This document shows positions 1 through 8,475 of a stretch of 64,000 nt of DNA, one piece after another. The notes beneath the pieces are model-generated. The model made no database searches. It saw only the letters and a list, made by a program, of their open reading frames with translations, and was not told the origin of the DNA. Source of the stretch: Actinoplanes sp. L3-i22 (GTDB lineage Bacteria > Actinomycetota > Actinomycetes > Mycobacteriales > Micromonosporaceae); NCBI RefSeq assembly GCF_019704555.1, contig NZ_AP024745.1, positions 7,076,501-7,140,500 on the forward strand, read 5' to 3'. Each line of letters starts with the position of its first letter. Within the stretch, counting starts at the first letter, position 1. Position numbers and translations under genes: made by a program.

Positions 1-21
1 GCGCCGACCTACCCGTTCTGA

Positions 22-624
22 GCCGGACCACGGCGCGCCGCGACATCCGGCCGCGGCGCGCCGCACCTGGAGTTCCGCTCCCGGAACGCCACGTCACGAG
101 GCCGGACCGCATTTCGACAGAGCGCAGCGCGCGACCGGGCAGCGACGCCCGGCCGCGCCGCAGCGCGTGGCCGCGAGGCGACGTGAGACCGCGAGACCGC
201 AGGTGATCGCCGGATAGCGGTCGACCACGAGCGACGGTTGGTGGTGCGGGGATGCGGTGGTGCGGCCATGCGGCGACGGTTGGTGGTGCGGCCATGCGAT
301 GGTGCGGCCATGCGGCGATACGCCGGCGCGGCGACGCGATGCGGTGCCGCGATGCGATGCGGCGACGCATCTCGGCGATCCGGCGGCGCGATCCGGCGGC
401 GCGGCGCGATCCGGCGGCGCGGCGCGATCCGGCGGCGCGGCGCGATCCGGCGGCGCGGCGCGATCCGGCGGCGCGGCGCGATCCGGCGGCGCGGCGCGAT
501 CCGGCGGCGCGGCGCGGTCCGGCGGCGCGGCGCGATCCGGCGGCGCGGCGTTACCACCGACCGCGACGTGGGGCGCTTCCGCGGATGACCTAGTCTCCTC
601 CCGGCGCATCGGGAGGGACGACTT
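22..624. other. Gene-free repeat-rich leader region
   Basis: I see no convincing gene here. The left part is very GC-rich. Bases 230-345 hold degenerate repeats built on GGTGGTGCGG and CCATGCGGCGA. Bases 376-550 are an 18-bp tandem array, listed separately. The long open frames on both strands come from the repeats and encode only monotonous Arg/Pro/Ala strings. The last 25 bp carry the ribosome binding site of the following phosphoesterase gene (GGGAGGG at about 611-617). Confidence 0.7.
376..550. repeat. 18-bp tandem repeat array (about 9 copies)
   Basis: The unit CGATCCGGCGGCGCGGCG is repeated about nine times with almost no divergence; one copy has GGTCC instead of GATCC. The period is a multiple of three, so all six frames stay open and produce false reading frames. 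It ends about 75 bp before the phosphoesterase start codon, so copy number could affect its promoter. Confidence 0.95.
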
Positions 625-2367
625 ATGGCCAACGAGTCCGAGAACGCATCATCCATACCCCCGCACCGGCCCCGGGACATGACGCCGGCGCAGCTGGGCT
701 TCACCCCGGCCAAGCCGGTGGCCTGGCTGTCGCCGGTGCAACTGGCCGGGACCGGGCTGCGCGTGGCGCTCGCCTCGATCCAGGGCAGCTATCTGGACAA
801 GCGCGAACTCCAGGGAGCATTTCCGGACGAGGTGGACCGCGAGGTCGGGCCGGACGGCGACTGCTGGATCGACTTCGTGGCCGACCTCGGCGACGGGTTC
901 GACGCCACCTACTCGGTCGCCTACCTGCTCGCGCAGCCGCAGATCACGGTCGGTGACCACGTGTTGCCGCGGGGACGGGCGCTGGTGCTCGGTGGCGACG
1001 AGGTCTACCCGACGCCGAGCACCGAACGCTACGAGAACCGGCTGATCGGACCGTACCGGGCGGCGCTGCCGTCGGTGCCCGAGGGCGTCGACACCCCGCG
1101 GATGTACGCGCTGCCCGGCAACCACGACTGGTACGACGGGCTCACCGCGTTCCTGCGCCTGTTCACCGGCACCCGCCGTACCGAGATCGGGGGTTGGCAT
1201 CTTCCGCAGAACCGCTCCTACTTCGCGGTGGAACTTCCCGGCGGCTGGTGGCTGCTGGCCGTCGACGACCAGGCGTCGACCTACATCGACGACCCGCAGT
1301 TGGAATATTTCAAACGGGTGGCGACCGGCTTCGGGCCGGACACCAAGGTGATCGTCGCGTCGGCGAGCCCGACCTGGGTGCAGGGCGCCGACCTGCCGGC
1401 GGTCTACGAGTCGTTGGATTATTTCCTTCGGTCGGTCATCGCCCCGACCGGCGCCAAGGTACGGCTGATGCTCTCCGGCGACTGGCACCACTACGCGCGC
1501 TACAGCGGACCGGACCGCGAGTTGATCACATGCGGCGGGGGCGGGGCGTACCTCTACCCCACCCATCAGCTGCCCGAGTCGATCGAGGTCCCGCCCGCGC
1601 CGCTGCAGACCACGTCGCCCCGGGAGACCTACACCCTCGAGTCGCGTTTTCCGAGCAAAAGACTTTCCCAGGCGTACGCCGCAAGCATTTTTGCTCGTCT
1701 CCCCAAACACAATCCGAGCTTCATCGGCATGCTGGGCGCCGTGCACACCGCCATTCTGCTGGCCGTCGGTGGAGTCATCAGCAGCGGATTCGGCAGTCCG
1801 TTGCAGAAGTTCGCGCTGGTGCCGCTCTTCATTCTGATCGCGACGGTAATGGCGGGGACCTATGCGTTCGCGCACCTGAGCGACTCGGAACTGGGCCGGA
1901 CCCGGCGGCAGGTGCTCGGTGTGCTGCACGGCGTCGCGCAATTGGGGCTCGCCGCGCTGCTCAGCTGGGCCTGGTGGGAATTGCCGCTGCACGACTGGCG
2001 ATGGCCCTGGTCGCTGCTCGCGACGCTGGTCGTCTACGGGGTGGTGTCCGGGCTCGCGGGCACCGAACTGGTGGCGGTCTATCTGCTGTTCGGCGCGCGA
2101 TTCGGCGTCAATCTGAACGAGCTGTTCTCCGCGCAGGGAATCGTCGACTCGAAGTCGTTCCTGCGGATGCACATCGCCGCGGACGGCACGCTGACCATCT
2201 ATCCGCTCGGGGTGCGGCGGACGGTCCGGAAATGGCGGACGGCGCCGGACGGTGGCCCGCATTCGTCGTGGATCGTGCCGGCGGATCGCCTGCACGCGCA
2301 CCTGATCAGCGAGCCGATCGTCCTGGCGCCGACCCCGGCGCAACCCGCCGCCGAGCCGATCCGCTGA
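625..2367 (+). CDS. Membrane-anchored calcineurin-like metallophosphoesterase
   Basis: The 580-residue protein has an N-terminal calcineurin-type phosphoesterase domain. Metal-binding blocks are visible in order: DLGDGFD, GGDEVYP, the GNHDWYDG signature and SGDWHHYAR. Such domains hydrolyse phosphomonoesters or diesters at a two-metal centre. The C-terminal third (from about residue 370) has four or five hydrophobic segments, then a cytoplasmic-looking tail, so the catalytic domain is probably held at the membrane. GGGAGGG about 8 bp upstream supports ATG 625. The gene stands alone and converges with the lipoprotein gene. The substrate cannot be told from sequence. Confidence 0.88.
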   Translation: MANESENASSIPPHRPRDMTPAQLGFTPAKPVAWLSPVQLAGTGLRVALASIQGSYLDKRELQGAFPDEVDREVGPDGDCWIDFVADLGDGFDATYSVAYLLAQPQITVGDHVLPRGRALVLGGDEVYPTPSTERYENRLIGPYRAALPSVPEGVDTPRMYALPGNHDWYDGLTAFLRLFTGTRRTEIGGWHLPQNRSYFAVELPGGWWLLAVDDQASTYIDDPQLEYFKRVATGFGPDTKVIVASASPTWVQGADLPAVYESLDYFLRSVIAPTGAKVRLMLSGDWHHYARYSGPDRELITCGGGGAYLYPTHQLPESIEVPPAPLQTTSPRETYTLESRFPSKRLSQAYAASIFARLPKHNPSFIGMLGAVHTAILLAVGGVISSGFGSPLQKFALVPLFILIATVMAGTYAFAHLSDSELGRTRRQVLGVLHGVAQLGLAALLSWAWWELPLHDWRWPWSLLATLVVYGVVSGLAGTELVAVYLLFGARFGVNLNELFSAQGIVDSKSFLRMHIAADGTLTIYPLGVRRTVRKWRTAPDGGPHSSWIVPADRLHAHLISEPIVLAPTPAQPAAEPIR

Positions 2368-2465
2368 TCGGCGACGCCTGATCTCCGAGGCAGAAAAACC
2401 CACAGATCAAAACACGATTTCGGCGTACGGACGGAGCCCCGTCCCGATCGAGCGAACGGGTTCGG

Positions 2466-3638
2466 TCACGACGGATAGCCGGGACGGGGCGGTCCCTGAC
2501 GAGGCGGGTTGTAGGGATCGTCCGGGTCGTCGTCGATCGGCTCGCCGTATTCCGTGGTGCGCGGCGGCTGCTGGGCCGGTCCCGGCGTGGCGGGATAACC
2601 GGTGTCCGGGGTGGTGCCATGGGCGGGGCCCGAGGCGGACGACGGCGGGGCTCCGTAACCAGTGGTGGGCGGCGGCGTGGTTCCGTAACCAGTGGCGGAT
2701 GGCGGCCTGGTTCCGTAACCGGTAGCGGACGGCGGCGGGGTTCCGTAACCGGTGGCGGTGTCAGTGCCGGTGGCGGACGACGGCGTGGTGGCGTAGACGG
2801 TGTCCGGGGTGGGTGCCGGTTCCAGGGCCGCGCTCAGGGCCGCGATGATCGCGTCCAGGCGGGGGCGCAGGAGCTGCCAGTTCCGGCCGGCGGCCATCGC
2901 CTCGTTCTCCGCGTCGACGGCGTTGACCAGGTCGCGCAGCATGCCGGCGACCTGGCTCGCGTAGGCATGCCGTTCGCCGTCCGGAGTGGTCTCCAACAGG
3001 GCCGCCCAGCGGGCCTCCAGAGCGGTGAGGTCGTCGCGGACCGGCGGCCAGGCCAGCCCTCGTTCGCCGGCATCCGTCATGGTCAGCAGCGGCGGAAGGC
3101 GGACACCGAGCACGGTCCGGGTCTCCCCCGCCAGGCCGCGCGCCGTGCCGTCCCACGTGGTGACCTTGCGGTTGCGGTTCAGCATCAGCAACGCGACCAG
3201 GCCGGTGAACAGCCCGATCAGCAGCAACCAGCCCCACGCGCCGCCGCTGTCCTCCTCGGCCACCGGCACCACCGCCACGGCGGAGGTGGACGTCGCGGTG
3301 GCGACAGGTTCCTGCGGCTGCGCCGGCTTGGTAGTGGTTTCTTTCGTCGGCTCGGTGGTGGTTTCCTTCGTCGGCTCGGTGGTGGTTTCTTTTGTCGGCT
3401 CGGTGGTCGGCTTGTTGGTGGTTTCCTTCGTCGTCTCCCGGGTGCGGGTAGGCTCGGGCCTCTCGGTCTTGGTGGTCTCGTCGTCGGTGGGCGTCGGCTG
3501 GGTGGTCCGGTCCGTGGTCCTTTCCACGGACGGCCGGTTCGACGGCAGACCTTCCGGAGTTCCTTCCCCGCTGCAGGCCGCGACTCCGCCGAGCAGCAGC
3601 AGCGCCGCGGCCGAGAGCCGGATTCGCACAGACACCAT
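2466..3638 (-). CDS. Lipoprotein with Thr/Pro-rich linker, one TM segment and repeat tail
   Basis: I do not recognise a named family. Residues 1-22 form a lipoprotein signal peptide ending in the lipobox VAAC. A Thr/Pro/Glu-rich linker follows, with three or four copies of an 8-residue TTEPTKET-like repeat. A transmembrane helix (GWLLLIGLFTGLVALLML) and a helical soluble domain of about 110 residues come next. The tail has four 10-residue GYGTxPPSAT repeats and ends in acidic and proline-rich sequence. ATG 3638 is chosen because AAGGAG lies 8 bp upstream and the signal peptide starts there; the longer upstream open frame is repeat DNA. It is probably an envelope protein. Confidence 0.75.
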   Translation of the reverse strand: MVSVRIRLSAAALLLLGGVAACSGEGTPEGLPSNRPSVERTTDRTTQPTPTDDETTKTERPEPTRTRETTKETTNKPTTEPTKETTTEPTKETTTEPTKETTTKPAQPQEPVATATSTSAVAVVPVAEEDSGGAWGWLLLIGLFTGLVALLMLNRNRKVTTWDGTARGLAGETRTVLGVRLPPLLTMTDAGERGLAWPPVRDDLTALEARWAALLETTPDGERHAYASQVAGMLRDLVNAVDAENEAMAAGRNWQLLRPRLDAIIAALSAALEPAPTPDTVYATTPSSATGTDTATGYGTPPPSATGYGTRPPSATGYGTTPPPTTGYGAPPSSASGPAHGTTPDTGYPATPGPAQQPPRTTEYGEPIDDDPDDPYNPPRQGPPRPGYPS

Positions 3639-3710
3639 CGGTTGCTCACTCCTTGCGAGAACACTCGAGAAGCACTGAGAACTGTTGAAAAAAGTCTTCG
3701 TCGTGGGTAG

Positions 3711-3750
3711 GGCACCGGCCGGTACTGGTGGCGACAGTCCGGCCGGTGCC
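3711..3750 (-). terminator. Hairpin, probable terminator of the M24 peptidase transcript
   Basis: GGCACCGGCCGG (3711-3722) pairs perfectly with CCGGCCGGTGCC (3739-3750), and ACTG/CAGT extend the stem after a one-base bulge. On the minus strand a run of six T follows about 20 nt later. It sits between the end of the M24 peptidase gene and the promoter area of the lipoprotein gene. Confidence 0.6.
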
Positions 3751-4014
3751 CCGCACGCCGCGGGCGACCCCCATCGGCCGCGGCGTTCCACTGCGGTGGA
3801 AAGTTTCATGCGGCGCCGGCGAAGGGCGGCGCCAACGAGGGGCGGCACAGGCAAAGGGCGATGTAGGTATGGATGACGGGGACGACGAACGGTGCGCATG
3901 GCGGGTGGGCCGTGGGCGGCGGGTGCCGCGCGTGACCAGCGCACCGCGGGACCGGTGCCGCGCGTGGCCCGCGTCGCACGTGGCCGGTGGACGCGTGGCG
4001 GCTGGCCGGCGGCC

Positions 4015-4350
4015 GGTGGATGCGCGAGTGGTGGACGCGCGAGTGGTGGACGCGCGAGTGGACACGAAACCGGTGAGCGCGCGGGCGAACCCGAAGCCGG
4101 TGGGCGCGCGAGTGCCAGGCGCGCGACCGGTAGACGCGCGGGTGGTGGACACGTGGGTGGTGGACACGTGGGTGGTGGACACGTGGGCAGTGGACACGTG
4201 GGTGGTGGACACGTGGGTGGTGGACACGTGGGTGGTGGACACGTGGGCAGTGGACGCGCGAGTGACAGGCGCGCGGCCGGTGGACACGTGGGTGGTGAGC
4301 GCGCGACCGGTGGGCGCTTGGGAGGTGGGCGCTTGGCGGGTGGGGGTGGT
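4015..4350. repeat. 15-bp minisatellite built on GTGGACACGTGGGTG
   Basis: About twenty degenerate copies of a 15-bp unit run through this interval. The best block (about 4140-4255) repeats GTGGTGGACACGTGG seven or eight times, with GCAGTGG variants. Outer copies carry GCGCGA in place of CACGTG. Every good copy contains the palindrome CACGTG or GCGCGC. The array lies just downstream of the M24 peptidase stop codon. Confidence 0.9.
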
Positions 4351-4369
4351 GGGGGGCATTGGCTTGGGT

Positions 4370-5470
4370 TCAGGTGACGATTTGCAGGGCGTGGCTGGTG
4401 TTGTTCAGGCGGCGGCCGCCGGTTTCGGTCACCGTGACGATGTCCTCGATTCGGACGCCGAAGCGGCCCGGTAGGTAGATTCCCGGTTCGATGGAGAAGC
4501 ACATTCCGGGGACCAGGACCTGTGACTCGCCCTCCACCAGGTACGGCGGCTCGTGGGTGGTCAGGCCGATCCCGTGGCCGGTCCGGTGGATGAAGTACTC
4601 GCCGTAGCCGGCCTCCTCGATCACCCGCCGGGCCGCCCGGTCGATCTCCTGGCAGGGCACGCCGGGGCGGACCGCCGCGAACGCGGTTTCCTGGGCGCGG
4701 CGCACCACGTCGAAGATTTCCTGCTCGGCGGTGGTCGGCGGGCCGACGTGGACGGTCCGGGTGGTGTCCGAGCCGTAGCCGTCCTTGAGGCCGCCGAAGT
4801 CGAGGACCACCATGTCGCCGCGCTCGATGACCCGGTCGCCCATCTCGTGGTGCGGGTTCGCGCCGTTCGGGCCGGACCCGACCACGGTGAAGTCGACCTG
4901 TGAGTGACCGTGCCCGGTCAGCAGACCGGCGAGGTCGGTGCCGACCTGGTGTTCGGTGCGGCCTTCGAACCGTACCGAAATGATCTCTTGATAGGTCGCG
5001 TCAGCGGCCGCGCCGGCGGCCGCGAGCCGGTCCACCTCCTCGGCGCCCTTGATCGCCCGCAGCATCGGCAGGGCGCTCGACATCGCCAGGAACGACGCGC
5101 CGGGCAGCGCCTGCTGGAGCCCGAGCAGGTGCATCGCCCAGGCCGAGTCGGAGATCGCGTAACGCCCGGCCGGGTCCAGCAGGCGCGCCGCGGCCGGGTA
5201 GGGGTCGCTGCCGTCGGCCCAGTCGGTGATCGCCACCGGCACGCCGGCCGCGTCGCCGCGCTCGAGGACCGGGAGGATCAGGTGCGGGTCGTGGTCGGCG
5301 TCGAGGACCAGCATGGTGATCCGCTCGGTGATCGCGGTCGGCCGGTAGCCGGTGAAGTAGGTCAGGTCGGGTCCGGGCGTGACCAGCAGCCCGGTCAGTC
5401 CGGCGCCGGCGGCCTGGGCGACCGCGCGCTCCATCCGCTGAAGGTGTTCCTTGCTGCTGAACGGGATCAC
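4370..5470 (-). CDS. M24 family Xaa-Pro aminopeptidase/dipeptidase
   Basis: This 366-residue metallopeptidase has the creatinase-like N-terminal domain and the pita-bread catalytic domain. All five metal ligands are present: D224 (VLDFGG), D235 (GSDTTRT), H299 (RTGHGIG), E328 (SIEPG) and E342 (RIEDI). Members cleave Xaa-Pro bonds in dipeptides or at peptide N termini, normally in the cytosol. GTG 5470 is preferred over the longer upstream frame because GGAGG lies 7 bp upstream and the homologous sequence begins there. It follows the MFS gene on the same strand after 70 bp and may share its transcript. Confidence 0.9.
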   Translation of the reverse strand: MIPFSSKEHLQRMERAVAQAAGAGLTGLLVTPGPDLTYFTGYRPTAITERITMLVLDADHDPHLILPVLERGDAAGVPVAITDWADGSDPYPAAARLLDPAGRYAISDSAWAMHLLGLQQALPGASFLAMSSALPMLRAIKGAEEVDRLAAAGAAADATYQEIISVRFEGRTEHQVGTDLAGLLTGHGHSQVDFTVVGSGPNGANPHHEMGDRVIERGDMVVLDFGGLKDGYGSDTTRTVHVGPPTTAEQEIFDVVRRAQETAFAAVRPGVPCQEIDRAARRVIEEAGYGEYFIHRTGHGIGLTTHEPPYLVEGESQVLVPGMCFSIEPGIYLPGRFGVRIEDIVTVTETGGRRLNNTSHALQIVT

Positions 5471-5540
5471 CGCGTACCTCCGAAGCCGGCGAAAGAAACC
5501 AACACGCGCCTCCCGCGGAGACACGCACTCCCGGGAGAGA

Positions 5541-7073
5541 TCAACGGGCACCTCCGGAGGGCGGGACGGACCCGGCGACGGGCGGGGTGGCCCGGGTGGG
5601 GATGGTGTGGCTGGTGGCCGCCGCGGCCGCCGCCAGGTGCACGGCGGTGACCGGCTCGGACCGCTGCCGCCGCAGCAGCAGCACCAGGGCGACCCCGCCG
5701 GCCGACATCACCGCCAGCAGCACCGCGCCCCCGGCCAGCCCGGCGGTCAGCGCCTCGGCGGCGCCCGCCCCGGACGTGGTCCGCCCGTCGGTGACCGCGG
5801 TCGAGACGGTCGCCGCCGCGGCGACCGCGAGTGATCCCCCGACGTACCGCGCCATGTTGGAGATCCCGGAGGCCTGACCCACCTGGTCCTGGTCGACCGC
5901 GCTGGTCGACGCCGCCGACGCGGGGCCGTTGGCCAGCCCCAGCCCGATCGACAGCACGATCAGCGGGAGCACGAAGGCGCCGTACTCCCAGGACGGTGAG
6001 ACGAACGCCAGGGCCACGAAGCCGGCCGTGGCGAGTCCGAATCCGATCGCCACGGCGTACCGCGGCCCGATCTTCACCGCGAGCGGCGTGATCAGCGGGG
6101 TGATCGCGATCATCGCGGCCGCCGCCGGGAGGGTGGCCAGGCCGGCCTGCAGGGCCGTCATGCCGAACCCGTCGGGGTCCTGGAAGTAGAGGCTGAGCAG
6201 GTACATCAGCGCGTTGATCACGCCGGCGACGAGCAGGATCGCGGTGGCCGAGCCGACCAGCACCCGGTTGCGCAGCAGGGTCAGGTCGACCAGCGGCGCG
6301 GTGGCGTGCCGTTCGGCCTGGACGAAGCCGATCCCGCCGAGCACCGACAGGACCAGGCAGGCGATCGTCGGGAAGGACAGCCAGCCCCAGCCGCCGCCCT
6401 CGCTGAGCGCCAGCACCAGCGGGACCAGTGCGACCGCGACCAGCACCGTGCCGAGCAGGTCGATCTCGCGGGGCCGGTCCGGGTCGCGGGACTCCTTGAC
6501 CGTGAAGTAGGTGAGCGGCACGCAGAGCGCGGCGATGGCCGCGTCGATCCAGAACAGGCCCTGCCAGCCGGTGGAGCCGACCAGGACGCCGCCGATCAGT
6601 GGCCCGGCCGCCCCGCCGATCGCCGACGCCGCGCCCCACCGGGTGATCGCCTTCAGCTGTCCGGTGCCGGCGGAGCCGACCGAGAGCAGGCTCATCCCGC
6701 AGGCCAGGATGGTGGAGCCGGCCGCGCCCTGGATCATCCGCCCGGCGATCACCCCGGCGGCGGACGTGCTGAGCGCGATCAGGCCGCAGGAGAGCACGAA
6801 CAGGACCAGGCCGGCCAGGAAGATCCGGCGGCGGCCGAAGACGTCGCCGAGCGCGCCGGAGGTGACGATCACCGCGGCGCCGACCAGCATGTACCCGGTC
6901 ACCGCCCACTGCAGGGTGGCCACCGGGGCGCCGACGTCCTGGCTGATCGCCGGGAGCAGGATCGTCACCGCGGACGTGTTGGCGTTCACCACCAGCGCGG
7001 ACACGCATGCCGCGAGCAGGACGCCGAGTCCCGCCGCGCGGTCGGCCTGGATCGGTGAGCCGGTCGCCGCCAT
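5541..7073 (-). CDS. MFS drug-efflux type transporter (DHA2-like, 14 TM)
   Basis: The 510-residue hydrophobic protein has about 14 predicted membrane segments. The MFS loop signature GALGDVFGRRRIF lies near residue 75, and there is a motif-C-like stretch in TM5 (GGAAGPLIGGVLVG), both typical of the DHA2 proton-drug antiporters. The C terminus is Ala/Pro-rich. ATG 7073 is preceded by AAGGAGGG. Its promoter arm is the minus side of the palindrome at 7128-7146, with CAGGCT at 7100-7105. It is divergent from the ThrE pair and upstream of the M24 peptidase. The substrate is unknown. Confidence 0.9.
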   Translation of the reverse strand: MAATGSPIQADRAAGLGVLLAACVSALVVNANTSAVTILLPAISQDVGAPVATLQWAVTGYMLVGAAVIVTSGALGDVFGRRRIFLAGLVLFVLSCGLIALSTSAAGVIAGRMIQGAAGSTILACGMSLLSVGSAGTGQLKAITRWGAASAIGGAAGPLIGGVLVGSTGWQGLFWIDAAIAALCVPLTYFTVKESRDPDRPREIDLLGTVLVAVALVPLVLALSEGGGWGWLSFPTIACLVLSVLGGIGFVQAERHATAPLVDLTLLRNRVLVGSATAILLVAGVINALMYLLSLYFQDPDGFGMTALQAGLATLPAAAAMIAITPLITPLAVKIGPRYAVAIGFGLATAGFVALAFVSPSWEYGAFVLPLIVLSIGLGLANGPASAASTSAVDQDQVGQASGISNMARYVGGSLAVAAAATVSTAVTDGRTTSGAGAAEALTAGLAGGAVLLAVMSAGGVALVLLLRRQRSEPVTAVHLAAAAAATSHTIPTRATPPVAGSVPPSGGAR

Positions 7074-7127
7074 CTGCCCTCCTTCGTGAAGATGCCGTCA
7101 GCCTGTCGGGCGGCGGGGTGATCGAGC

Positions 7128-7146
7128 ATCGCTCGCGCCGGATGAA
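7128..7146. promoter_or_regulatory. Shared palindrome, bidirectional (MFS / ThrE)
   Basis: ATCGCTC-GCGCC-GGATGAA is a copy of YTCAYCC-N5-GGRTGAN with a weak left half. Rightward, TACGGT (7169-7174) follows after 22 bp and the ThrE ATG 7 bp later, giving a leaderless start. Leftward, CAGGCT (7100-7105) follows after 22 bp and leads to the MFS gene. Confidence 0.65.
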
Positions 7147-7181
7147 TCGCCGGGCCGCCCGCTCCGCCTACGGTCCTCGCC

Positions 7182-8414
7182 ATGGACGAGCAAGAGCTGC
7201 AGCAGTTCCTGCTCTATCTGGGCAGCGCGCTCACCGCGGCCGGGGAGGCCGTCAATCAGATCGAGGAACACCTGGTGAAGGTGGCGGCGGCCTACGGCGC
7301 GCCGCACGCCCGGGTCAGTGTCCTGCCGACGTACGTCGTGGTCTCGCTGGAGCCCGGGCGGCCGGCGACGCTGGAGCCGACCCGCCAGCTGCGCGGCGGG
7401 TTGCGGTTGGATCAGACCGCCGCGGTGTACGACGTCCTGCGCGTCGCCGAGCGCGGCGAGGTCACCCCGCGGGACGGCAGCGAGCAGGTGCTGGCGGCGG
7501 TGAACATGCCACCCCGGTTCAGCGCCGTGGTCCGGACCGCCGGGCACGCGGTGCTGATCGGCGGGATCTGCCTGATCCTCGCTCCGACCTGGGGGGACGT
7601 CCTGCTGGCCGTGCTGTTCGGGGTGGTGGTGGGGTTGATGCGGCTGTTCGGCGGGCGCTGGGCCAGCGCCCAGATGATCATGCCGGTGATCGCCGCGTTC
7701 ACCGTCTCCGCGGCGACGTTCGTGCTGGCCGGCACCGGCTGGGCGGACGCCGACCTGCGGGCCATGGTCGCGCCGCTGGTGACGTTCCTGCCGGGGGCGA
7801 TGCTGACGATGGGCGTCGTCGAGCTGTCCGCGTACGAGATGGTCACCGGCTCCAGTCGTCTGGTCGCCGGCGCCCTGCAGCTGCTGCTGCTGGCGTTCGG
7901 GATCATCGGTGCCGCCCACGTGGTCGGCGTGCCGACGCCGGCCGCCGCGGACCACGTCCCGAACACGATCGGCTGGTGGGCGCCCTGGCTGGGCCCGCTG
8001 GTCGTCGGGGTCGGCAACTACCTGCTGCTGGCCGGCCCACCGCGCTCACTGGGCTGGCTGCTGCTGGTGCTCTACGCCGGATGGATCAGCCAGTACCTGG
8101 GCAATCTGGTGCTCGGCGGCTATCTGAGCGGGTTCGTCGGCGCGCTGGTGCTGACGATCGTCGCGTACGAGGTGGAGCGGGTGCCCGGCGGGCCACCGGC
8201 GCTGGTCTCGTTCCTGCCCGGGTTCTGGCTGCTGGTGCCGGGCGCGCTGACGCTGATCGGGATGACCGAGTACCTCGGCCAGGACACCGTCCGCGGCGCC
8301 GAGGACCTGATCGGCGCGACCGCGTCGATGGTGTCGGTCGCGCTCGGCGTGCTGTGCGGGCATCCCCTGTTCCGGGCGGTGTCCCGGGTCGGCGAGAAGG
8401 CGGTGTCCCGGTGA
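7182..8414 (+). CDS. ThrE-family threonine/serine exporter-like protein (copy 1)
   Basis: The 410-residue protein has the N-terminal ThrE domain (DUF1212) with a soluble part to about residue 120, then about ten membrane segments including the C-terminal DUF3815-like half. The block FLPGAMLTMGVVELSAYEMV is characteristic. The family exports threonine and serine in Corynebacterium; substrate here is inferred. The start is leaderless: TACGGT lies 7 bp before ATG, with the shared palindrome 22 bp further up. The stop overlaps the first copy of a 26-bp repeat that separates this gene from its paralogue. Confidence 0.85.
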   Translation: MDEQELQQFLLYLGSALTAAGEAVNQIEEHLVKVAAAYGAPHARVSVLPTYVVVSLEPGRPATLEPTRQLRGGLRLDQTAAVYDVLRVAERGEVTPRDGSEQVLAAVNMPPRFSAVVRTAGHAVLIGGICLILAPTWGDVLLAVLFGVVVGLMRLFGGRWASAQMIMPVIAAFTVSAATFVLAGTGWADADLRAMVAPLVTFLPGAMLTMGVVELSAYEMVTGSSRLVAGALQLLLLAFGIIGAAHVVGVPTPAAADHVPNTIGWWAPWLGPLVVGVGNYLLLAGPPRSLGWLLLVLYAGWISQYLGNLVLGGYLSGFVGALVLTIVAYEVERVPGGPPALVSFLPGFWLLVPGALTLIGMTEYLGQDTVRGAEDLIGATASMVSVALGVLCGHPLFRAVSRVGEKAVSR

Positions 8415-8475
8415 CCGGCGAGCGGGCGGTGTCCCGGTGACCGGCGAGCGGGCGGTGTCCCGGTGACCGGCGAGA
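8401..8475 (+). repeat. 26-bp triplication of the ThrE1/ThrE2 stop-start junction
   Basis: The unit CGGTGTCCCGGTGACCGGCGAGCGGG starts at 8401, 8427 and 8453. Each copy holds a GTGA stop/start overlap. The first two GTG starts (8411 and 8437) open nine-codon frames (VTGERAVSR) that end in the next copy. Only the third GTG (8463) reads into the second ThrE gene. Because 26 is not a multiple of three, each added copy ends the frame opened in the previous one. Confidence 0.95.

Larger units (their letters stand above)
3639..4369. other. 731-bp intergenic region with hairpin and 15-bp repeats
   Basis: I support no gene here. The region holds the lipoprotein ribosome binding site at its left edge, a T-run on the minus strand (A-run at about 3688), a strong hairpin at 3711-3750 and a degenerate 15-bp repeat array at about 4015-4350. 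The open frames on both strands across the array are low-complexity products of the repeat period. Confidence 0.7.

Noticed and set aside
1..21. Possible last codons of a plus-strand gene (APTYPF-stop)
   Set aside because: Six codons before a stop are too few to support a gene call.
583..589. GGATGAC half-site before the first phosphoesterase gene
   Set aside because: The left half and the hexamer are missing, so I do not count it with the regulon.
9..713. Long Arg/Pro-rich minus-strand open frame
   Set aside because: It is kept open by the 18-bp repeats and GC bias and overlaps the start of the real phosphoesterase gene.
3646..4359. Thr/Ser/His repeat-protein frame on the minus strand
   Set aside because: It has no ribosome binding site; the STTHV pentapeptides simply reflect the 15-bp DNA repeat, and other frames are open as well.
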